Assembly: GCF_035594125.1 (NCBI RefSeq)
Contig: NC_087173.1
Location: 20,386,223-20,450,222, forward strand
DNA length: 64,000 nucleotides
Source: Scylla paramamosain
Lineage: Eukaryota; Arthropoda; Malacostraca; Decapoda; Portunidae
Direction of reading: 5' to 3'
Position numbers and translations under genes: made by a program. The notes beneath the pieces were generated by a model, which saw only the letters and a program-made list of their open reading frames with translations, did no database searches and was not told the origin of the DNA. Below, one piece after another: positions 31,601 to 64,000 of this stretch. The stretch's first letter is position 1. Every line of letters begins with the position of its first letter.

Positions 31601-33617
31601 TTTGTGATGTGTGTATGATAGGCTTATTTTTGGTGGAACTTCATCTTGTCTAGAAAGCAGATAGGTTCCATTGATTACCACATGTAGTTATGAAGATGGA
31701 GGGCATTACATTTTAAAATGATTATTCAGAAGTATTTCTCAGTGTGTTCAGGATATATATATATGTAGGTGATGTAGTCATGAAATCAGGTTGAGACACC
31801 TTAGTGATGAAACAGACTACCAAGTTCACATAATCAGTTCAATAACTGCATAGACTGCAACACAAAATACGAGTACTTCACCTTGCCTCATATTTGTCAC
31901 ATTTTATTTTCAAGAAATGTTTTTACATATTATTATTTGCTTATTTATTTATTTATTTTTATTATTCTTTTTCTTTACGGGGGGAGGGGCAATTCTTGTT
32001 CATAGGATTTCATACAGATGTACCAGATACATACACCAAACCAATTACTATATGGTTTCTGCGACATAAATTACAGTTCCTTGTATTGGTGTTGAGAAGA
32101 ATGTGAACAATTAAATGGTCAGTAAGCTAATCATCATGTATCCTTTAGTTTCTTAGGGCTTCAAACTCTTATTCTCACCACTGTCACTCTTGGAATGTCA
32201 GAGGCTTCATGCATAAAGTTCTTTATTAATACCATGTTTACCAGATGTTCCACAAGCCCCTCCCCTCCAAACACCATACTGATATGTCTGTTAGAAAGTA
32301 CTGAATACCAAAAGCAGTAGGTACAACTGAAAGTAGACTGAAAATACAAACTAAACAAAAAGAGTAAAAGAATAGTATTCAGTATTAGATCTTTTAAAAG
32401 TAAAGTATAAGTATCTGAAAGACAATCCTATTGAGTGGAAAGCTGTTTGTCATGTACATAGCTAGATTAATCGAGTCTGTGATCCATATTTGTGACATGA
32501 GATTGCCAAGGCTGGTCACATCTCTCGCATCATTAAGGTTGATTTTCCATCACCTGTAAAATTTACCTTATTGATAAAGACTCGCTCTGTTGTGATCTCA
32601 GTCTCATATTTTTATGAAAGCTATATAAATCTGTATAGAGAGAATATAATTATATACTTTAGCTGTAGATATTTTGGTAGTTCCAATATACTATAACTTA
32701 TAAACAGTAGATGTTACCTAAAAAGTGTGAGTCAGAGGTTGCTCAACTTGAATGCTTTTTTATTACTTGAATTGGTTCACCTTTGTTTTGTAATGCTACT
32801 GAAGCAACTTAGTTTATAAAAGCCATTTGTGTACAACTTGGGGAAAAAGTTCTGTTGCTTGAACAAATATCCTTAACTCTTCACAAAAACTTAATAGAAT
32901 CATTGTCTGGTCATGGGGTGATGGAATAATGATTTCATTTTTGCATACATGAAAACAACCATGTTGCTCTCAGCTTTTTATTTTGAGCTCTTCAGCTAAC
33001 AGTATTGAAGCCTAATGTTGCTCTAGGTGGGGACAGGCCATCACTGTGGTGTAATAGACATGTTCACCTTGTATTTCAGTGAAACCTTTTCTCATCCTGT
33101 CCTAAATTTTTGTAAATCAAAATATTAAGGCACATAATCATTGTTTTGAAACATAATAAATATAGATGATTGTAACTGTTGTATGTTTCCCACTTTGTTA
33201 GTGGCAACCAGTTCTGCATGTCTGATACAGGCACCCAAGTGTGATTGGTGAGGATTCCTTCACTCCCTGGTAGAGGCTCAAAGCCTGAGGCAAGTATTTT
33301 AATTCAGTCTCAGGAAATATTTACTTGTGTGGATATATGTATGTCTAGGCTAGCCCCTCTTCATGGGGATTTAACCTTCATATACTTGCTTATCTATCAC
33401 CTTTTTGAATTGTAGCAAAGACTATTTCTAGTCTTTTGCAGCAAGGATTCATGCACTAACTCAACACCAGCCAAAAAAAGGAACAGCATTGTCAGTTTTC
33501 CTAAGGTTCCTGCAAATCCACACACATCACACTTATAGGATTTTTGTGGTACATAAGTCTGGCCAGCGAACAAGTTAAATAAATGAACATAAAACAATTT
33601 CAATCTTTATGTATCCA
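27329..33617. other. SOCS6 3' UTR and intergenic DNA
   Basis: The SOCS6 3' UTR begins here; its end is not certain. AATAAA occurs at 28941-28946, among other places. Microsatellites are (TG)n at about 28372-28454 and (TTA)n at about 28617-28679. The open frames are all short (up to about 110 codons) and show no recognised domain. I find no RNA gene. Base composition is AT-rich and otherwise even. Confidence 0.5.
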
Positions 33618-33623
33618 TTTTAT
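33618..33623 (-). promoter_or_regulatory. Putative ATP5PD polyadenylation signal
   Basis: AATAAA on the minus strand about 105 bp beyond the ATP5PD stop codon. Confidence 0.5.
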
Positions 33624-33727
33624 TAATTAATATAAACAGAATTACACTGTATTTACATAGTCATTCTTGTATTAAAGCAGAAAGTTTTGAGAAATGAACA
33701 TCTTTCGTCAACACACTACTGCTTACT

Positions 33728-40790
<7,063 letters not shown>

Positions 40791-41561
40791 GACGGTATTT
40801 GTCTGCCGGCTGAGTGAGGAAGATCAGCTGAGTGTCCAAGATGGAGGCGCTGCGCCAGACCAAGACCCAAGACCTCTAAGGAAGCCACCTCGGTCTCACT
40901 CCACTGCTCACAAGTCAATACATTTATGTTGAGGTATACAAAAGAAAAAAATTATTTTTCTCATTACGTGTAAAAAGTAGAATATGATGAGATGCTGTGT
41001 GGAGACAGCCTTTTATTTCCTTCCCTTTTCGGCACCAAAAGTTTTCTCAGTGATTAAACGCGATAAATAAGTAAATAATTGACTATTAATTATGATAAAC
41101 TGATACATCATCTGTTTACTGGGTGTTATTATCGTGTGTAATATCGTTGAGGGAGATCCTGGCAGAGCATCACATTATGATGGAACTTAGAATGAACACC
41201 TATAAGTAACAAATATAAATCACAGGTAATAAGCAACCTTTTTTTTTTATATATTACTATTATTTATTCTCTTTTCTTCGTCTTTGCCTCTTTGTGTATC
41301 TATGTATGGAGTGACAGCAGCATGAGAATAAAAAATTCAAAACTAAATCATATCACATAAAATCAAATCGAAATAAAATCAGTCCAGTGGAGTCTGAGGC
41401 CAAACTGTGCGCCGTGAGAGAAGCACAATCTTGCTTGATGGCTTTGATGCCTCGCCACACCGTGACCGCCGCGTCTCCCGTCCCTGCCTGTTCTTGCCTG
41501 TCCCTGCCGCGCCTCCTGTATCACCATACAAGCCTCAGGGGCGGCCTGCACTGCTCCCGAA
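40791..41561. promoter_or_regulatory. Candidate bidirectional promoter, ATP5PD / NUP214
   Basis: The 771-bp interval between the opposed ATGs of ATP5PD and NUP214. It must hold the 5' UTR and promoter of ATP5PD and probably those of NUP214. CpG content rises near 41440-41600. No specific core element could be assigned. Confidence 0.55.
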
Positions 41562-60643
<19,082 letters not shown>

Positions 60644-61034
60644 GGTTTCTGCTCTCCTATCCCTCCCGTGCAAGACTGATTAGATTCCACTCGTTGATGT
60701 TGAGTTGCAGCAACAGAAGATTTTATGCAAGACATGACTGATGGATTGTTTATAGAAAAAAAGTTTATTTGTCCAAATGTATCTGTCAATCATAGATTTT
60801 ACATCTTTTTTTTTATCAGTGTTGTTTAGGTTCTATAGCTGTGACTTTCGTTAGTTGCCAAAATATCTTTTATCATGCATAGGACAAATCTGTTTGGTTG
60901 TGCACTGAGTCTGGTGTCTGTGCTACTGTTTGGTTCCCTCACTGGTTCTGCTGTTGCAGTCTGTCTTTCCATAAACTCATCACTAGCAACAGCAACCAAA
61001 AAAAACAACATAGCATTTATGAGGTATTATCTAC

Positions 61035-61040
61035 AATAAA
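61035..61040 (+). promoter_or_regulatory. Putative NUP214 polyadenylation signal
   Basis: AATAAA about 390 bp past the stop; another AATAAA occurs near 61075-61080. Confidence 0.5.
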
Positions 61041-61289
61041 GTTCAGTTGTTCCATATAGATTATTTTTACTGGAAATAAAAGTTACTCAAATTACATGTT
61101 TATTTTTTGCCCAGAAATTTGAACTGCTGTGTTTGCACATTAGTGAATATTCCCCATCTTTGTGGGTGAGGCCACCATATGATAAGCTTTTAAGTTTCCA
61201 TGAGCTTCCTTGTGCAGGTCTTCTTATTGTGTCATATTCTTAGGTTCTTGTAAAAGCTGCCATGGAAAGATGTGTGAAAATAACCAACC

Positions 61290-61490
61290 CTATCAGAGAA
61301 ACGCATTGTGGGGATGTCACCCTGGCATAGTGGTACATAGAAGATGTGTCATAATGTAGTTGCCGATCAGTTTATCTTTGATGTTCAAGCTCTGCATTGT
61401 GGAATATTTTTCCTTGGGTTTGGCTTTGTCAGAGAAGCATTGTGGGGATGTCAGTCTGGTGTACAGGTGAATAGAAGATGTGTGTCATTA
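61290..61490. repeat. Direct duplication of about 57 bp
   Basis: Two copies about 135 bp apart share CATTGTGGGGATGTCA and ATAGAAGATGTGTCAT-like ends. Confidence 0.7.
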
Positions 61491-62420
<930 letters not shown>

Positions 62421-62489
62421 TAACACATAAGTCAGATACAGTCAGATGTATGGAAACCTAGCAATAGAGTCGTGTTTACTGCACACGCA

Positions 62490-62880
62490 CGTACTCACGC
62501 ACGTACACACACACACACACTCCCGCGAGCCATGTTTGTTTACGTTCTCTGCTCTGCCGAGAGAAGAAGACGTTCTCACTGATACACTCCTTTCTTCTTC
62601 ATGACCCGTAAGCTTACCAGTGTGGCAGTGTTGGGCGGTGCATGACGGCTGAATGAGGCGTGTGAGGCGTGTGAGGTGTGAGAGACGAGGCAGTAGCAGG
62701 AAGAGGAGGAGGCGGCGGCGAGGAAGGCGCGGCAAGGATAGCATTGTCCTCACCCTTGTCTGTCACGAGCAGTCCACGTGTTTATATGTGTGGGACTCGC
62801 TGTTAAGGCTGCAACTTTTTACAAAACTACAGCTCCTCAGCCAGCGGGGCATTCAGGACACGGGGATTGCGTCAAAATAG
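62490..62880. other. CpG/GC-rich stretch with an Arg-rich open frame
   Basis: Locally GC-rich, with a 75-codon plus-strand frame from ATG 62653 that is Arg-rich at its start because of AGG/CGG repeats. No known domain or splice site. It could be the 5' end of a gene off the right edge or only a CpG-rich promoter. Confidence 0.25.
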
Positions 62881-63200
62881 AGAGGGATGTGAGTGAAGGA
62901 AGGGTAGGAGTGACATTAGGTTTAGACTAAGTTAGGCAGTGACCCGGAGTACATATAACCCAGTGACCTGCGTGTTTTTAGGGTAGCGGAGCATTCCAGG
63001 GTGGAGGATTGGGTCAGGGTAAGGGAGGATGGGGTGAGCGAAGGGTTGGAGTGGCATTACTGTTAGAAATTTGGTAATGCCCTTGTTTTTTTTTTGGCCA
63101 GCATGGAATTTGCCTGGTTAGGATTGGCTTAAGATAAGGGAACATTGGGTTATGACAAGGGAGGATGTGGCTTAGGGAAGGACAGGAGTGCCATTAAGGA
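62881..63200. repeat. Minisatellite, three units of about 140 bp
   Basis: Units starting near 62881, 63026 and 63161 share GGAGGATG..G and AAGGGTTGGAGTGGCATTA-like segments. Confidence 0.6.
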
Positions 63201-63398
63201 GGTGGGGACCTCCTGGGCATGTGGTATCTTCTATGGCTTTGAAATCTTAGTAAGTTGTTTGTTGGTGTAAATGTGTGATGCTCTGTAAATTTCATTAAAT
63301 TTTGGGTGAATGTGTATGGGGGACTAAAACAAATAATTTTGTTTTTGTTTCATAGACTTTATTTTTAATCACTTTAATAAAATTCCTTAGAAACTTTG

Positions 63399-63520
<122 letters not shown>

Positions 63521-63842
63521 TTTATCTGAAAAAATGCGGTTTTTTCATCCTTAATTTTCTCCACTTTTTTTTTTTTTTTTTTTTTTTTTGAAATTTTGTA
63601 AATATGAGAAGTTTCCATTTAATCATAGTTTTCATTGATACCTTACAATAGACTGTCAGACTTTTTGTTGATTTTCTGAAATTTTTTGAAGTGTAAAAAC
63701 AACTGAGATTTTCACTCATAAAGATATTTTTTGTTTCATTTTGTGTCTTGCCATTTGTATTTTTTTTGATTGGTATGAATTCTTCACATATGATTGTTTA
63801 TACCTTGCTCACTAATTGGAGGAAGATAGACATCTGGTCCCC

Positions 63843-63986
<144 letters not shown>

Positions 63987-64000
63987 CAAAGGTGAGGGTG

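Noticed and set aside
28249..33617. A gene between SOCS6 and ATP5PD
   Set aside because: Open frames are short, overlap (TG)n or AT-rich DNA, and show no domain on either strand.
62653..62880. Arg-rich 75-codon frame with ATG
   Set aside because: The basic run comes from AGG/CGG-rich DNA; no domain, and no supporting splice or homology signal.

Overview
The window looks like nuclear DNA of a decapod crustacean, perhaps a crab. This rests on intron-split animal genes with GT-AG borders, very dense and long (AT)n, (GA)n/(CT)n and (GT)n microsatellites, TTAGG/CCTAA arthropod telomere-type motifs, and many copies of an APE-type non-LTR retrotransposon. The species is inference; the gene calls rest on recognised protein families.

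Layout. 112-609 (-): first coding exon of a FAM89/LRAP25-type adaptor gene that continues off the left edge. 5367-7573 (-): COQ9, six coding exons, with the first coding exon not found. 9324-11135 (-): single-exon glomulin (GLMN). 11962-20000 is repeat-rich: a retrotransposon 3' end, a decayed piggyBac transposase, AT arrays, telomere-like motifs and a nearly complete retrotransposon (16487-19457, -). 23435-27328 (+): SOCS6-type suppressor of cytokine signalling, three coding exons. 27329-33727: SOCS6 3' UTR and intergenic DNA with no other gene recognised. 33728-40790 (-): mitochondrial ATP synthase subunit d (ATP5PD), four exons, with introns full of retrotransposon copies. 41562-60643 (+): nucleoporin NUP214, reconstructed as 21 coding exons with consistent phases (6096 nt, 2031 codons plus stop). 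60644-64000: NUP214 3' UTR and repeat-rich flank.

The genes are housekeeping or signalling genes without an evident shared pathway. COQ9 (ubiquinone synthesis) and ATP5PD (ATP synthase peripheral stalk) are both mitochondrial. GLMN and SOCS6 both act around cullin-RING ligases, GLMN as an RBX1 inhibitor and SOCS6 as a substrate adaptor. ATP5PD and NUP214 are head to head, with start codons 771 bp apart, so they may share a promoter.

The most unusual structure is at 42107-42735: two identical 206-bp inverted arms around opposed (TTAGG)n/(CCTAA)n blocks, plus a directly repeated 79-bp segment. Other notable points are a nested retrotransposon insertion with target-site duplication and an unoccupied paralogous site, a second foldback split by a retrotransposon, an internally deleted retrotransposon, an apparent GC-AG intron in COQ9, and repeated polarity of retrotransposon poly(A) tails running into (AT)n. 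All calls are by eye from the sequence; no database search or transcript evidence was available.
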